A DNA stretch of 64,000 nucleotides. It comes from an uncultured Clostridia bacterium (GTDB lineage Bacteria; Bacillota; Clostridia; TANB77; CAG-508). Positions 55,853 to 64,000 of this stretch are shown here, piece after piece; position 1 is the first letter of the stretch, and each line of letters begins with the position of its first letter. The DNA lies in NCBI GenBank assembly GCA_934169775.1, contig CAKPOI010000001.1, forward strand, positions 45,139-109,138. Direction: 5' to 3'. The notes beneath the pieces were generated by a model that was not told the DNA's origin, ran no database searches, and was given only the letters and a program-made list of their open reading frames with translations. Both the position numbers and the translations under genes were made by a program.

Positions 55853-57145
55853 CTAAAAAAGCAAGAATTTTTTAATATTTTTTGCTGCTTCCCTTCCAGA
55901 TTTTGCTGCCCAAGCTACTGTACCTTTTGTGCCAGCTAAGTCTCCTCCAGCAAAAATTTTATTGTTTGAAGTTTGATAATGCTCATTAATTAAGATATTT
56001 CCCCATTTGTTTAAAGTAACTCCTAAAGTTAAAGTTTCGTCTGATACAGTCCCTCCTAATGCCATAACTATATAATCTACATCAATTATATAGTTACTAT
56101 TTTCTATATTTACAGGTACTTCTCTTTTTTCTCCTTCTTTTTTTATTAATTTAGTTTTTATCAATTCAATTTGTTCTACTTGTTCATTTCCTATTATTTT
56201 TGCAATGTTGTTTTGGAATAGGAATTTTACTCCTTCTTTTTTTGCTTCTTCTATTTCCTTTTGTTCTGCTGGCATCTGTGCTTCTGCTCGCCTATAAATT
56301 ACAAATACATCTTTTGCACCTTTTCTTTGAATTGTTCTAGCACAATCCATGGCTACATTTCCACCACCAATTACTGCTACTGTTTTTTCTTTATAATCTG
56401 GATGTATATCTTTTTCTAATAATTCATTTCCTCCATATACACCTTGTAAATTTTCTCCTTCTACTCCCATTTTGGCAGATTTGTTTGCTCCTGTAGATAA
56501 AAATATTGCATCATATTTTTGTGTAAGTTCTTCTAAATCTAAATTTTTTCCTAGTTCTTTTTTATATTCTACTTTAATGCCTAATTCTAATATATTTTTT
56601 ATACTTTTTTCTACTATGCTTTTTTCTAGTCTAAATTCAGGAATTCCATGTACTAAAATTCCTCCAACTGAGTTATATTTTTCGTATATTGTAACCTTTA
56701 TTCCTTCTTTTGCTAAAAATGTAGCACATGTTAATCCTGCTGGCCCTCCTCCTATTATTGCTACTTTTTTGTCTTTTAATGTTTCTCTTTCCTCTTTATT
56801 CTCCTCATTTTGATATTTGTTATATATCTTTTTTAGACTTAATCCTTGTTCCATTGCTGTGTCAAATATGTAACTTTCTATCGCTCCTATATCTACTGGA
56901 TTTCCTTTTATTCCTCTTACACAACTTCCTTCACATTGTTTCATATGTGGGCATATTCTTCCACATATTCCTGGCAATACACTTGTTTTTGATATTATTT
57001 CATATGCTTCTTCTATTTTCTCTTCTTTTGCTAGTTTTATAAATGTTGGTATGTCGTTTCCTAATGGGCATCCTTTTTTTGAACATGGTTTTATTTTGCA
57101 GTTTAAGCAGTAATTTATTTTTTCTTGTATTTCAGTTTTGTTCAT
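55853..57145 (-). CDS. GltD-like NADPH-dependent FAD oxidoreductase
   Basis: A 430-residue glutamate-synthase small-subunit family protein. N-terminal 4Fe-4S ligands (CLNCKIKPCSKKGCPLGNDI, LPGICGRICPHMKQCEGSCV), FAD site KVAIIGGGPAGLTCATFLAK, NAD(P)H site VAVIGGGNVAMDCARTIQRK and a C-terminal GGDLAGTKGTVAWAAKSGRE. In glutamate synthase it supplies electrons to GltB; standalone homologues serve other oxidoreductases. No gltB is nearby. Confidence 0.88.
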   Translation of the reverse strand: MNKTEIQEKINYCLNCKIKPCSKKGCPLGNDIPTFIKLAKEEKIEEAYEIISKTSVLPGICGRICPHMKQCEGSCVRGIKGNPVDIGAIESYIFDTAMEQGLSLKKIYNKYQNEENKEERETLKDKKVAIIGGGPAGLTCATFLAKEGIKVTIYEKYNSVGGILVHGIPEFRLEKSIVEKSIKNILELGIKVEYKKELGKNLDLEELTQKYDAIFLSTGANKSAKMGVEGENLQGVYGGNELLEKDIHPDYKEKTVAVIGGGNVAMDCARTIQRKGAKDVFVIYRRAEAQMPAEQKEIEEAKKEGVKFLFQNNIAKIIGNEQVEQIELIKTKLIKKEGEKREVPVNIENSNYIIDVDYIVMALGGTVSDETLTLGVTLNKWGNILINEHYQTSNNKIFAGGDLAGTKGTVAWAAKSGREAAKNIKKFLLF

Positions 57146-58112
57146 CTTTGTTCCTTTCCTAAGGTAATTATATTAAATCTAACATGACAAAATTATATCT
57201 ACCTTGTTTTTTCTTCGTCTTTTTCCTTTTTATATTTTATATTTTTTTCTCAATATAGTCAATGGTTTTGACTGCTTGGACAATATTATGCAAAGTAAAA
57301 GTTGAATTAATCCAATTGAAGAATTCTTCTACTATTGGGTTCTATTCTGACTGTCTTTCTTTTTATTTTTTGGCCTCATTCAAAAGAGCTGTTTTCTTTT
57401 ATATTTCAAATAGCTTATCACAGTATGTTACTCCAATACACCCATCTGTTATCAAATTTTTAGAAATTCTTTGCCATTGAAATTTCATTTTTTCTTGCAA
57501 ATAGAGTCTTATTTCTTTACTCATATGATATTTTGCTATATATGATCTTTTTTGATTTTCATTGTGTACTTGTATTAAAAAATTCCTCCTTATATCTTTG
57601 TGTATTTATTTTACACTAGACCTAAAGAGGTTTTCATTACGTGTTTTTATCAATCGTTTACAAAATAATTAAAAAGAAGTGGTTATAATACATAGTATAA
57701 TTGAAAAAAGTATTACATATAATACAGTTTCAAGTTTATCATATACAAAATAGAAAAGATTTAAAGGTGTACTTTTAGTTTGTTCTATAAAAGCTTTGTA
57801 TATGATAAAATATTTATATTGACGAAATAAAAACTTTTCCAAAAAGTTTTTTAAATTTAATTATATATGACATTTGTGATATAAAACATTTTGGAAAATG
57901 TATGTTAATCTTTGAACTTTAGTAAATGTATATAGCTAATTTTATAACATACACCAACAAAAAATGCAATACTGAATTACAAAAAAAGTTTTTAATACAA
58001 TGTATAAAAATTTGTGAAGTAGTTAATACTGTAAGTGAAATCAGTTTTTGGATTTTTTGTTAAGTTCAAAGCTTAATAAAAAATAATTAAAGAAAAGAAG
58101 GGAGATTTTGGA
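57146..58112. other. 967-bp gene-free stretch: decayed coding remnant and long leader of the DGR-type target
   Basis: 57240-57545 on the minus strand retains broken coding pieces (e.g. EEFFNWINSTFTLHNIVQAV and KEIRLYLQEKMKFQWQRISK) in different frames, resembling a decayed transposase that I cannot name. 57770-58112 is a leader duplicated almost exactly at 59657-59999. Confidence 0.45.
57770..58112 (+). repeat. Duplicated ~340-bp leader, copy 1
   Basis: Very similar to 59657-59999, differing at scattered positions only. Includes an aaaaacttttccaaaaagtt hairpin and ends with GAAGGGAG before the ATG. Conservation of untranslated DNA at this level suggests a regulatory leader or recent tandem duplication. 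Confidence 0.75.
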
Positions 58113-59381
58113 ATGAACAAAACGAAGAAAAACACAAGAGGAATCACACTAATAGCATTAGTGATTACAATCATTGTACTTCTAATACTTGCAGGAGTAA
58201 CGATTGCAGCATTAAGTGGAGATAATGGAATATTGACAAAAGCAAAAGAGGCAAAGGAAAAAACAGAGCAAGCTCAAAAAGAAGAAGAAAAGACATTATC
58301 AAATATGGAAAATATTTTAGGAATTTATAATTTTAAAAATGTAAATATTGAAAATACAAATCCAGCAGGAGTAGTCCCTGAAAATTCAACAGTAGTAGAA
58401 GCAGATGCAAATAAAGGAATAGTAATAAAAGACAAAAATAATAATGAATGGGTATGGGTAGAAGTACCAAAAACAGTGGTATTTTCAGGTTTAACAATAG
58501 ATACAACAAACACATTAACAGAACAAAATTATACAGATATAAAAAATAAATTAATAGCATATGCCACAACATACAGAGAAGGAAAAGCAGGACAAGGATA
58601 TAATTGGACAGATGAATGGTATAATGGCTGTGGAATGGCTTCTGATGAATATATAACAGCATATCAAAAAATGCTAAAAAGTGTATATACTTATGGTGGA
58701 TTTTGGATAGGAAGATATGAAGCAGGAATAGAAGGAACTACAACAGAAACAACAAATGCAAGAACAGACACATCAGCAAGAATAACGATAGGAACATCAC
58801 CAAAAGCCATAAGTCAAAAAGATGCAATACCATACAACTGGGTATATTGTAGTGAAGCTCAAGCTTTAGCAAAAGAAATGACACCAGATGGTAATTATAC
58901 AAGTAGTTTGATGTTTGGAATTCAATGGGATTTAGTGTGTAAGTTTTTAGAAGTAAAAGGTGGACTAGCAACAGCAGATATAAATTCAAATAGTACAATT
59001 TGGGGAAACTATGAAAATGCAAAAATAGAAAATATAACAGCAGGAAAATATGCTATATTAGATACGAATACATGGAAACTAGGAACATGGACAAGAATTT
59101 CAAATTCATATACAAAACCAAATACAAGTCCAGATTATGATACACTATTAAGCACAGGAATAACAGACTATACAAAAAAGATGAACATTTATGATTTTGC
59201 AGGAAATGAATGGGAATGGACATTAGAACATGCTACTTCAGACAGCAGCGATCCTTGTGCTTACAGGGGAGGTTTTTGCGACAATCCAGGCTCTAGCATT
59301 CCAGCGTCTAGTCGCAATTTCATTGGGACTACGGACAGCAACTACTTTATCAGTTTTCGTTCAACATTTTATGTAAATTAA
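58113..59381 (+). CDS. Pilin-anchored FGE/lectin-fold variable protein (DGR-type target 2)
   Basis: A 422-residue homologue of the 28467-29780 target. Prepilin-like N-terminus (KNTRGITLIALVITIIVLLI), charged helix to about residue 70, then the FGE-like domain (NEWVWVEVPKT, WTDEWYNGCGMASDEY, GGFWIGRYEAGIEGTTTETT, DFAGNEWEWTLE). The C-terminal ~45 residues form a VR-like segment (59241-59370), GC-richer than the rest. AAGAAGGGAG precedes the ATG. A terminator follows at 59415-59448. Confidence 0.85.
   Translation: MNKTKKNTRGITLIALVITIIVLLILAGVTIAALSGDNGILTKAKEAKEKTEQAQKEEEKTLSNMENILGIYNFKNVNIENTNPAGVVPENSTVVEADANKGIVIKDKNNNEWVWVEVPKTVVFSGLTIDTTNTLTEQNYTDIKNKLIAYATTYREGKAGQGYNWTDEWYNGCGMASDEYITAYQKMLKSVYTYGGFWIGRYEAGIEGTTTETTNARTDTSARITIGTSPKAISQKDAIPYNWVYCSEAQALAKEMTPDGNYTSSLMFGIQWDLVCKFLEVKGGLATADINSNSTIWGNYENAKIENITAGKYAILDTNTWKLGTWTRISNSYTKPNTSPDYDTLLSTGITDYTKKMNIYDFAGNEWEWTLEHATSDSSDPCAYRGGFCDNPGSSIPASSRNFIGTTDSNYFISFRSTFYVN
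59241..59370 (+). repeat. VR-type segment VR2
   Basis: Aligns codon by codon with the TR at 26601-26734 (PCAYRGG ... PGSS.PASSRN), but besides adenine-site changes it has synonymous and other differences (gcc to gct, ggc to ggt, cgt to cgc). It is therefore probably templated by another TR or has drifted. Confidence 0.7.
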
Positions 59382-59414
59382 AAACTGAAGCCGTGATTAT
59401 AAGATGGTGTATAC

Positions 59415-59448
59415 TATGGTGTGAATTAATTAGCACACCATATTTTTT
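59415..59448 (+). terminator. Terminator after target 2
   Basis: tatggtgtg/cacaccata hairpin followed by T6. Confidence 0.8.
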
Positions 59449-59656
59449 ATGCTTAGTAATAGAAGGTAAACCTGAGTCAAAAATACCAATACTCTCTCCA
59501 CTATTCATAATATAAAGTTCATTCCTTTCTCAGTTCGCCTTAACACACATATAAATTAAAGTATTTATCCTATTTAAAATTAGAACGACTTTCATTTTAA
59601 ATATGTTGTACAAAAAAGCTTATAGCAAAAATATTATAGAAAGTAAGTAAAAGTGT

Positions 59657-59999
59657 ATTTTTAGTTTGTTCTATAAAAGCTTGGTATATGATAAAATATT
59701 TATATTGACGAAATAAAAACTTTTCCAAAAAGTTTTTTTAAATTTAATTATATATGACATTTGTGATATAAAACATTTTGGAAAAGGTATGTTAATTATT
59801 GAACTTTAGTAAATATATATAGCTAATTTTATAACATACACCAACAAAAAATGCAATACTGAATTACAAAAAAAGTTTTTAATATAATGTATAAAAATTT
59901 GTGAAGTAGTTAATACTGTAACTGAAATCAGTTTTTGAATTTTTTGTTAAGTTCAAAGCTTAATAAAAAATAGTTTAAGAAAAGAAGGGAGATTTTGAA
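59657..59999 (+). repeat. Duplicated ~340-bp leader, copy 2
   Basis: Second copy of the leader at 57770-58112. The rest of the 618-bp gap between targets 2 and 3 (59382-59656) holds the VR2 3' element, the terminator and AT-rich DNA without visible genes. Confidence 0.75.
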
Positions 60000-61235
60000 A
60001 TGAACAAAACGAAGAAAAACACAAGAGGAATTACACTAATAGCATTAGTAATTACAATCATTGTACTTCTAATACTTGCTGGAGTAACAATAGCAGCACT
60101 AAGTGGAGATAATGGAATATTGACTAGAGCAAAAGAAGCAAAGAAGAAAACAGAGCAGGCTCAAAAAGAAGAAGAACAAACTTTATCAAATATGGAAAGT
60201 ATTCTAAATAATGCAATAAACTTTAACAACATTAAGACAGAAGATACAAATCCAGCAGGAGTAGTACCTGAAAATTCAACAGTAGTAGAAGCAGATGCAA
60301 ATAAAGGAATAGTAATAAAAGATAAAAATAATAATGAATGGGTATGGATAGAAGTACCAAAAACAACAGTATTTACAGGATTAACAATAGATACAACAAA
60401 CACATTAACAGAACAAAATTATACAGATATTAAAAATAAATTAATAGCATATGCAGGAGTATATAGAAAAGGAAGTGCAACACAAAATGAAAATTGGACA
60501 GATGAATGGTATAATGGCTGTGGAATGACTTCTGATGAATATACAACAGAATATCAAAAAATGTTAAAAAGTGTATATGCTTATGGAGGATTTTGGATAG
60601 GAAGATATGAAGCAGGAATAGAAGGAACTACAACAGAAACAACAAATGCAAGAACAGACACATCAGCAAGAATAACGATAGGAACATCACCCAAAGCCAT
60701 AAGTCAAAAAGATGCAATACCATATAATTATGTATATTGTAGTGAAGCTCAAGCTTTAACTAAAGAAATGACACCAGATAGTAATTATACAAGTAGCTTA
60801 ATGTTTGGAATCCAATGGGATTTAGTGTGTAAATATTTAGAAGTAAAAGGAAAGTTGGCAACAGCAGATATAAATTCAAATAGCACAAGTTGGGGAAACT
60901 ATAATAATGTAACAAGAACAATAACAAGTGATAAGACAAAGCAATCAACAGATTATGGAAGCACTTGGAAAGTAATAACAGGAACAAAGCCAGCAAGTGA
61001 AGTTTTATTAACAGCAGGAGCAACAGAAGAAACAAATAAAATGAATATATATGATTTTGCAGGAAGTGAATGGGAATGGACATTAGAAAAAACTTCCGAC
61101 AGCAGCAGTCCTTGTGCCAACAGGGGAGGCAGTTACGGCAATACAGGGGCCTACCATCCAGGTTCTTACCGCAATAACTATAACACGACCTACAGCAGCA
61201 CCTACTTCGGCTTTAGGGGGTCACTTTATAAGTAA
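60000..61235 (+). CDS. Pilin-anchored FGE/lectin-fold variable protein (DGR-type target 3)
   Basis: A 411-residue paralogue of target 2, nearly identical through the prepilin-like segment and much of the FGE-like domain (WIEVPKTTVFTGLTIDTTNT, GGFWIGRYEAGIEGTTTETT, MNIYDFAGSEWEWTLEKTSD). The C-terminal segment (PCANRGGSYGNTGAYHPGSY, then RNNYNTTYSSTYFGFRGSLY) differs strongly from targets 1 and 2 in the variable positions. Arises from tandem duplication with its leader. Confidence 0.85.
   Translation: MNKTKKNTRGITLIALVITIIVLLILAGVTIAALSGDNGILTRAKEAKKKTEQAQKEEEQTLSNMESILNNAINFNNIKTEDTNPAGVVPENSTVVEADANKGIVIKDKNNNEWVWIEVPKTTVFTGLTIDTTNTLTEQNYTDIKNKLIAYAGVYRKGSATQNENWTDEWYNGCGMTSDEYTTEYQKMLKSVYAYGGFWIGRYEAGIEGTTTETTNARTDTSARITIGTSPKAISQKDAIPYNYVYCSEAQALTKEMTPDSNYTSSLMFGIQWDLVCKYLEVKGKLATADINSNSTSWGNYNNVTRTITSDKTKQSTDYGSTWKVITGTKPASEVLLTAGATEETNKMNIYDFAGSEWEWTLEKTSDSSSPCANRGGSYGNTGAYHPGSYRNNYNTTYSSTYFGFRGSLYK
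61098..61232 (+). repeat. VR-type segment VR3
   Basis: GC-rich, with NNC/NNT codons at positions corresponding to TR Asn codons, as in adenine-mutagenised VRs. Non-adenine differences from the TR at 26601-26734 (e.g. ggc tct to ggg gcc; cgt cca gca to agg ggg tca) show that its template is a different TR outside the window. Confidence 0.7.
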
Positions 61236-61363
61236 TGCTGAAAGCTAAAGCCGTGATTGTTTATGAGGGGGTTGTTTATGAGAGTCTAAACTTAACTGTG
61301 TAAATTCTAAAAGTAAAAATTTAGAATTGCACAGTTTTTTTGTGCAGGAAAGGTAGGTCCAAA

Positions 61364-62149
61364 ATGGGTCAAATTAATTCAAATGATTTACAAAAGAGAA
61401 AATTAGAAAAATGTTATCTAGCATGGTATGTCATTGATAAGGAAATAACAATAAGAGATGAAAACTGTATTCAAAAGAAAATTCTATACATTGTTTATGG
61501 TGTTGATATTTTAGGCAATAGACAAGTTATTGGTGTATATTTTGAAAAAGCATATGATAATAGATTCTGGTTAGAAACTTTTGAAGATATTCGAGCTAGA
61601 GGTGCTGAAACGGTTCTTTTTCTAGTAACTCCTACTCATCATAACATTGAAAGATGCTCTAAAATAGTGTATAATAATATTAGAATTGTTCATTCACCAG
61701 ATGACGTAATTTTATCTATCACTAAATTTTTTTCTGAAAAGCCTACTAGAACTCTAAGAACAAGTTTCAAGAATTTGTTTTTGGCAGATGATTTAGATAA
61801 ATATAGATTAGAATTACAACTGTTTAAGGAACAATATATAAACAATAAAGTGATTATGCTTTTACTACAGCGAAAAGAACCACAAATACAAAAATTTTAT
61901 GACTATTCATATGAATTAAAGAAGTTTTTTTATCCGTATTATGCAATATTAGAAATGAGAAAATATTTAAACAAGCTAAATAACTTAAAACCACTATGTA
62001 GTAATTTAACTGATGTTATAGAATTTTTTCTGCTATACATTAATAAATTCGAGGCTGCTAGAAGTTACTACAAAAAAGAATGGCTAGATTTGGTAAGTGT
62101 ATTGTATGATAAATTTCCAGAGGATTTGAAGGTGTATTTAGATGGCTAA
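61364..62149 (+). CDS. Catalytically degenerate IS256-transposase-like accessory protein
   Basis: About 261 residues. The stretch ILYIVYGVDILGNRQVIGVY, FWLETFEDIRARGAETVLFL, IVHSPDDVILSITKFFSEKP parallels the core of the second gene (AIYVVLGIDTSGVKDVLGIW, WYEIFEELKSRGVEDIFFVS), but the catalytic Asp positions are not conserved. It likely is a regulatory or structural partner that diverged from a transposase. ATG 61364 follows GGAAAGGTAGG. Overlaps the next gene by 8 bp. Confidence 0.65.
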   Translation: MGQINSNDLQKRKLEKCYLAWYVIDKEITIRDENCIQKKILYIVYGVDILGNRQVIGVYFEKAYDNRFWLETFEDIRARGAETVLFLVTPTHHNIERCSKIVYNNIRIVHSPDDVILSITKFFSEKPTRTLRTSFKNLFLADDLDKYRLELQLFKEQYINNKVIMLLLQRKEPQIQKFYDYSYELKKFFYPYYAILEMRKYLNKLNNLKPLCSNLTDVIEFFLLYINKFEAARSYYKKEWLDLVSVLYDKFPEDLKVYLDG

Positions 62150-63401
62150 AAAGAAAGAATTAAGTGAAGAAGAAAAGATAGATCAACAAATTGTAGATTT
62201 GTTAATGAAAAAGGGTGTTGGTAGGTCAGCAGCATCAGTTTCAGCTGCTTTAAATAGCATGTATGGAAAAGTTATTCAAAGACTTTTAGATACTGAATTT
62301 AATGAGTACATGGGATATGATAAAAATTCCCATGAAGATAAGATAAGTACAAATAGGCGAAACGGTACAACTTCTAAGGGAAAAAAAGTAAAAACTGATA
62401 CTGGTGAAATTGTAGTTGTTCCACCAAGAGATAGAGAAGGAAAGTTTGAACCTGAAATTATTAAGAAACGTCAAAAAGTTTTGCAAGGCTTTGATAATAT
62501 TGTAATTTCTATGTACGCAAAAGGAAATTCTCTAAAAGATATTCAGGATACTATTAAAGAAATATATTCAATTGATTTAAGTCCTTCAACTTTAAGTGAA
62601 ATGACTTCAGCGGTTAGTGAAGAAGTAATAAAATGGCAAAATAGGCCTTTACAAAAGTGCTATCCATTTGTGTATGTCGATTGCTTGTATTGTAATGTCA
62701 AAGAAGATTTAAGAAGTATAAAAAAAGCTATTTATGTTGTATTAGGCATTGATACTTCTGGTGTTAAGGATGTTTTAGGTATTTGGATTGATACAACAGA
62801 ATCTGCAACTAAATGGTATGAAATTTTTGAAGAATTAAAATCTAGAGGTGTTGAGGATATTTTCTTTGTTTCCATGTATGGTTTAACTGGTTTGTCTGAA
62901 TCAATTGAAAAGGTTTATCCTTCTACCATTACTCAAAGATGTATTGTTCATATTGATAGAAATATTTATAACATTGTACCTAGAAAAGATGCTAAAGAAG
63001 TTATGATTGATTTTAAAAAAATCTATACAGCATCAAATCTTTCTAATTCCAAATCTGAATATGAAAACTTTAAAGAAAAATATAAAGATAATACGAAATT
63101 AATGAAAAAAGTAAATGATAACATTAATTGGATTTATCAAATATTTGAGTATCCTAATGCAATAAGAAAAGCCATTTACACTACAAATGCAATAGAAAGC
63201 TTAAATTCTGCTTTGCGTAAGGTTACTAAAGGAAAAGGTTCTTTTATCAATAAAGAGGCTTTGCTTAAAGTTCTATTTTTAAGAGTAAAGGATCTTCAGG
63301 GCAAGTGGGCTAAGGGTGTAGCTAATTGGAAAAATATAAATTTAGAACTTATAGAAATATTTGGTGAAAGATATATAAAATGCATAGAAGTTAATAGTTA
63401 A
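62142..63401 (+). CDS. IS256-family transposase with altered second catalytic Asp
   Basis: A 419-residue Mutator-type transposase: N-terminal DNA-binding part (about 1-150), first catalytic Asp in PFVYVDCLYCNVKED, AIYVVLGIDTSGVKDVLGIW, IVHIDRN, and the C-terminal TTNAIESLNSALRKVTKGKG containing the Glu. The usual VDGL (second Asp) reads MYGL in VSMYGLTGLSESI; GAT to TAT is a one-base change. The copy may therefore be inactive. Start ATGG overlaps the upstream stop. Confidence 0.85.
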   Translation: MAKKKELSEEEKIDQQIVDLLMKKGVGRSAASVSAALNSMYGKVIQRLLDTEFNEYMGYDKNSHEDKISTNRRNGTTSKGKKVKTDTGEIVVVPPRDREGKFEPEIIKKRQKVLQGFDNIVISMYAKGNSLKDIQDTIKEIYSIDLSPSTLSEMTSAVSEEVIKWQNRPLQKCYPFVYVDCLYCNVKEDLRSIKKAIYVVLGIDTSGVKDVLGIWIDTTESATKWYEIFEELKSRGVEDIFFVSMYGLTGLSESIEKVYPSTITQRCIVHIDRNIYNIVPRKDAKEVMIDFKKIYTASNLSNSKSEYENFKEKYKDNTKLMKKVNDNINWIYQIFEYPNAIRKAIYTTNAIESLNSALRKVTKGKGSFINKEALLKVLFLRVKDLQGKWAKGVANWKNINLELIEIFGERYIKCIEVNS

Positions 63402-63655
63402 AATTTCTTAATTTCAAATTTTAGATTATATAATAGTATTTTATGCATAGTGATACTTTGCCTTAATTTTCATAAAGATATTGTAATAATTTACATAATA
63501 TTGTATAATAGATACATGGATAAATTAACTTTGCTTTTAATTATTGCTAATTTATCCATGCTCATTAAACTTTAGAATTTACACACTTAAAAATATAGTC
63601 TCTTAGAATTTACACAGTTAAGTTAGACTCTCATTATTTATACCATTTACAAGTG

Positions 63656-64000
63656 CTACACCACCAACACCGCACGGAAGCCGTAGTCGATGTTGCCGTA
63701 ACCGTTAGTAACGCCCAAGCTCAACACACCAGCACCACTGCCGTTGCTGCAAGGGCCACCACGTATGACAAACGGATAAGCCAAATGTCCTATTAGTGTT
63801 AGATCGCCATCCCATGCATATCCATATCCACCTGAACCAGCTACTGCATTTGCTGCTGATGTAAACCAGCTCCAATTTTCACTTGTTCCATATGGAGCAT
63901 AAAATGCAAATGATGATGCTACTTCATTTACTCCTATACCTTTATGTTCTGCCATTTTGTCATAATTATATTTTGTAAGTTTATAACGTGCTTCTTGATA
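63656..64000 (-). CDS. C-terminal part of a different VR-type (lectin-fold) protein, start beyond right edge
   Basis: The frame is open to the right edge (reading YQEARYKLTKYNYDKMAEHK onward). It continues NWSWFTSAANAVAGSGGYGY, AYPFVIRGGPCSNGSGAGVL, GYGNIDYGFRAVLVV. The RGG...NGS.AGV...GFRAVL pattern is the C-type-lectin-like end typical of phage/prophage-style DGR targets. The last ~100 bp are GC-rich with C-ending codons, unlike the rest of the genome, as in adenine-mutagenised VRs. No matching TR in the window. Confidence 0.65.
   Translation of the reverse strand, partial: YQEARYKLTKYNYDKMAEHKGIGVNEVASSFAFYAPYGTSENWSWFTSAANAVAGSGGYGYAWDGDLTLIGHLAYPFVIRGGPCSNGSGAGVLSLGVTNGYGNIDYGFRAVLVV

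Larger units (their letters stand above)
61280..63632 (+). mobile_element. Two-gene IS256-like insertion element
   Basis: Terminal inverted repeats: gagagtctaaacttaactgt at 61280 and the complement of its near copy ending at 63632 (one base shorter: gagagtctaacttaactgtg), each continuing into gtaaattctaa. A second partial repeat (gtgtaaattctaaag) lies inside the right end. It carries two overlapping genes. A clear 8-9-bp target duplication is not seen. Confidence 0.8.

Noticed and set aside
57262..57480. 72-codon plus-strand open frame
   Set aside because: It lies over a decayed minus-strand remnant and has no ribosome binding site or recognisable family.
61272..63640. Target site duplication of the IS256-like element
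   Set aside because: The flanks (ttgtttat and attattta) are only loosely similar; no 8-9-bp duplication could be defended.
1..64000. tRNA or rRNA genes
   Set aside because: I looked for T-arm and rRNA signatures and saw none that I could support.

Overview
The window is a very AT-rich chromosomal segment of a spore-forming, low-GC Firmicute, most likely an uncultured gut Clostridia lineage. The sporulation genes support this: sipL, yunB, yabG, spoIIID, a spoVB-type flippase and a BofC-domain protein. Housekeeping genes follow Firmicutes patterns: a T-box in front of aspS, gatCAB, clpE, rplM-rpsI, rpsT, ruvA, rarA, hslO, Mn-dependent pyrophosphatase, comEC, pgsA and HU.

Layout. 1-10.5 kb: a large cyclic-glucan-synthase-like gene running off the left edge, small unknowns, two half-size TauE-like membrane proteins, then a pilin-like/HD/ruvA/rarA cluster. 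10.8-24.3 kb: clpE, pgsA, comEC, an NlpC/P60 hydrolase, ppaC, hslO, a WecA/TagO-type transferase fused to a rubredoxin, rpiB, rpsT. 24.4-29.8 kb: an AAA/PD-(D/E)XK gene, an OB-fold protein and a complete diversity-generating retroelement (DGR: target gene with VR, structured RNA region, MutS-like accessory, Avd, reverse transcriptase, TR). 31-46 kb: gatCAB, T-box plus aspS, HU, flippase, rplM-rpsI, McrBC/LlaJI-like restriction genes, yunB, sipL. 46.6-57 kb: yabG, veg, spoIIID, a type III toxin-antitoxin island, a decayed Wadjet-like gene, a MATE-kinase fusion and a GltD-like oxidoreductase. 57-64 kb: two more pilin-anchored DGR-type target genes in tandem, a two-gene IS256-like element, and part of a different VR-type gene at the right edge.

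The most unusual observation is genetic decoding. Four conserved genes (cyclic glucan synthase, rarA, spoVB-like, yunB) are each split by one extra base. In every case the break is the same: an in-frame CGG codon followed by A, and skipping the C (reading GGA, Gly) restores a full-length family member. In a by-eye scan of all other recognisable genes I found no in-frame CGG codon except one in an accessory gene next to the toxin-antitoxin locus. This points to CGG being unassigned or nearly so, with CGGA acting as a +1 frameshift or quadruplet glycine signal, rather than to four unrelated pseudogenes or random sequencing errors.

The second major system is the DGR. TR and VR are 134 bp each and differ at 16 positions, all of them adenines of the TR sense strand. 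The diversified proteins carry type IV pilin-like N-termini, so variable lectin-fold/FGE-like domains are probably displayed on the cell surface. Several families of dispersed hairpin repeats punctuate the intergenic regions.
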